Source: Chlamydiales bacterium
GTDB lineage: Bacteria; Chlamydiota; Chlamydiia; Chlamydiales; JAACFD01
Assembly: GCA_009937555.1 (NCBI GenBank)
Contig: JAACFD010000118.1
Span: forward strand, 1-6,494
Length of the DNA: 6,494 nt
Reading direction: 5' to 3'
The notes below the pieces were generated by a model. That model saw nothing but the letters and a program-made list of their open reading frames with translations. It was not told where the DNA came from and did not search any database. A program made the position numbers and the translations under genes. Within the stretch, counting starts at the first letter, position 1. Every line of letters starts with the position of its first letter. Shown one piece after another: positions 5,167 through 6,494 of this stretch.

Positions 5167-5675
5167 ATTTTGAACTAAAAAAAGCATCTGCCAATGAAAA
5201 ATCAATTTTAGCGAATTTACTAGAATTGTACGCTTATGATTTTACCGAACACTGTGATTTTGATATTGGCGATGATGGCTTTTATGGATACAAAGATTTG
5301 CCATTATATTGGACAGATAGTGATAAATTTCCGTACTTGATTTATTGCGATGGCAAAATAGCAGGATTTGCATTGGTCCAGAAACGTTTGTCTGTTTCAG
5401 AAAATAATAAAGTATGGGATATAGCAGAATTTTTTATATTGAAAAAATATAAACGAAAAGGACTAGGAGCCAAGGTGGCTGCTGAAATATGGGGCAATTT
5501 CCCAGGTCAATGGCAAGTAAGAATATTAGTAGAAAATAAAATTGCATTAGCATTTTGGTTAAAAGCGATTAAAAACTTTATAGTAGCAGAACCAAAATCA
5601 TGTGATGTGATTTTAAAATCAGAAAATTGGAAGGTTTATTCTTTTGAATCAAGAAATGGTGGCCAAAATGGCTAA
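5163..5675 (+). CDS. GNAT family N-acetyltransferase
   Basis: GNAT enzymes move an acetyl group from acetyl-CoA to an amine on a small molecule or protein. The 170-residue protein is a single GNAT domain. YLIYCDGKIAGFALVQKR (58-75) forms the central strands. Motif A is at 86-106, with DIAEFFILKKYKRKGLGAK holding the acetyl-CoA pyrophosphate loop K97-x-x-G100-x-G102. A further conserved segment is VRILVENKIALAFWLK (119-134), where the Asn and the FW pair are typical. The first position of the usual Q/R-x-x-G-x-G/A loop is Lys, a mild change. The substrate cannot be read from sequence. GAGG at 5152-5155 lies 7 nt ahead of the ATG, which overlaps the preceding stop codon by four bases, so translation is probably coupled. 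The MccE C-terminal domain in microcin C clusters is also a GNAT, an intriguing parallel given the MccF-like neighbour, but specific relatedness is unproven. Confidence 0.9.
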   Translation: MNFELKKASANEKSILANLLELYAYDFTEHCDFDIGDDGFYGYKDLPLYWTDSDKFPYLIYCDGKIAGFALVQKRLSVSENNKVWDIAEFFILKKYKRKGLGAKVAAEIWGNFPGQWQVRILVENKIALAFWLKAIKNFIVAEPKSCDVILKSENWKVYSFESRNGGQNG

Positions 5676-6494
5676 TGAAGTTAATGATGAAGTCATAAAT
5701 AATATTATAAAAATATTGCAAGATGAATTCATCTGCCACACCATAATCTTATATGGCTCTAGAGCTAGAAATGATTTTAATGACATTTCTGATTACGATG
5801 TTGTAGGGTTTAGTGACAGGTATGAAAATGTCCAGAGAAAAGCCATCATTTTAAACGGCAAATACTTGGATTTATGGGCTTACCCAACAAAAACACTTTA
5901 CAACCCAGAAGCATCTATGGCGCGAGTAAAAGGTGGGGTTGTATTAAAACAAAAAGACTCTTTAGGCGATGAGTTTTTATCCTTAATTCAAAAAACAACG
6001 AATAAATCTATCCCTCTGTGGGAGGTGGAACTACAAAAAGTTTGGGCATTAAAAATGCTTGAACGTGCTTCTTTAGATGATTTAGAAGGTAAGTATAGAA
6101 AGCATTGGTTGATATATGCATTGCTCGAAATATATTTTATGGCGCACGACATCGAATATATGGGATGTAAGGTTGCTCTACATTGGCTGCAAAAAAATGA
6201 CACAAAGTTTTATGAGCTTTTTAAATCTATGCTTGATGAGGGCTCTCTTCTTGATACTATCACAGTTGTTTTCCATATAATTTGTAAAGAACAAATATTT
6301 TATTTTATGAGGCATGGTCATGCGGATGAAAATCCAGACGATCAATCTCGAGCTATAAACCATCAAGGTCAGGAGGCATTAAATAGAATAAAAAAAGAAT
6401 TATGCGAAAATAATTTTGATTTGATAATAACCTCATCAGCCAGTAGAACAAAGCAAACTGCTGATATTATTTTTTCTGAGAAAAACACAAAAGT
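5668..6494 (+). CDS. Nucleotidyltransferase-histidine phosphatase fusion protein (partial, runs off the end)
   Basis: The frame stays open from 5668 to the window end: 275 codons plus two bases, with no stop. Residues 1-110 form a nucleotidyltransferase domain of the KNTase/MNT type, with YGSRARNDF at 29-37, metal-binding Asp42 and Asp44 in ISDYDVVGF, and a likely third Asp68 in YLDLWAY. Residues about 115-205 are predicted mostly helical (for example ELQKVWALKMLERA), like the helical substrate-binding part of such enzymes. From about 209 a histidine phosphatase domain of SixA/phosphoglycerate mutase type begins. It has FYFMRHGHAD with Arg215-His216-Gly217 (phosphohistidine His216), the NHQGQEAL segment and SSASRTKQTADII with Arg260. 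Its C-terminal catalytic half is beyond the window. There is no frameshift at the junction, so this is a real fusion. The ATG at 5668 follows GGTGG by 5 nt; the ATG at 5656 would add four residues. It overlaps the GNAT gene by 8 nt. The reaction is unknown; transfer of a nucleotide or sugar phosphate followed by dephosphorylation is a plausible logic. Confidence 0.88.
   Translation, partial: MANEVNDEVINNIIKILQDEFICHTIILYGSRARNDFNDISDYDVVGFSDRYENVQRKAIILNGKYLDLWAYPTKTLYNPEASMARVKGGVVLKQKDSLGDEFLSLIQKTTNKSIPLWEVELQKVWALKMLERASLDDLEGKYRKHWLIYALLEIYFMAHDIEYMGCKVALHWLQKNDTKFYELFKSMLDEGSLLDTITVVFHIICKEQIFYFMRHGHADENPDDQSRAINHQGQEALNRIKKELCENNFDLIITSSASRTKQTADIIFSEKNTK

Noticed and set aside
5988..6366. 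Two short minus-strand reading frames near the right end
   Set aside because: They lie opposite the nucleotidyltransferase-phosphatase gene, which has clear motifs on the plus strand throughout.

Overview
The window looks like the chromosome of a low-GC, probably host-associated bacterium, and most likely a member of the Chlamydiota (environmental, Parachlamydia-like group). The support is sequence style. The L27 protein has the KKGQGxSRNGRDSKSKRLG opening and the SILVRQRGTKW core, L21 has the KYKRRKxxHRKVGHRQ ending, and Obg opens with KYxPKGGPYGGNGGxGG. I recognise all three as closest to chlamydial versions from memory; no search was run, so the assignment is an inference.

Left part (1-1206): the last 38 codons of a plus-strand gene meet, tail to tail with overlapping stop codons, a minus-strand gene for a D-2-hydroxyacid-dehydrogenase-fold protein. 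That protein keeps its nucleotide-binding motif but has lost all three catalytic positions. A 29-bp near-palindrome and a good sigma70-type promoter lie in the divergent gap before rplU.

Housekeeping core (1207-3116): rplU (L21) and rpmA (L27) form a two-gene operon closed by a strong intrinsic terminator. obgE, a ribosome-assembly GTPase, follows behind its own -10 element. A tRNA-Ser(GGA) gene with encoded CCA comes next, with a clear promoter of its own.

Intergenic block (3117-3497): there is no convincing gene. It holds a 31-nt hairpin, a GC-rich near-palindrome and a long imperfect fold-back of about 145 nt, which could be a structured RNA or a small repeat element.

Accessory operon (3498-6494, running off the end): four tightly packed genes encode an S66 peptidase of MccF/LD-carboxypeptidase type, a membrane-anchored protein of unknown function, a GNAT acetyltransferase, and an unusual protein joining a nucleotidyltransferase domain to a histidine phosphatase domain. 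The spacings are 7 nt, a 4-nt ATGA overlap and an 8-nt overlap, which suggests one transcript and translational coupling. A peptidase, an acetyltransferase and a nucleotidyltransferase together resemble a small-molecule modification or self-immunity cassette, for example against nucleotide-peptide or aminoglycoside-like compounds. Its place just behind a tRNA gene fits acquisition by transfer, but no attachment-site repeat or integrase is visible here.
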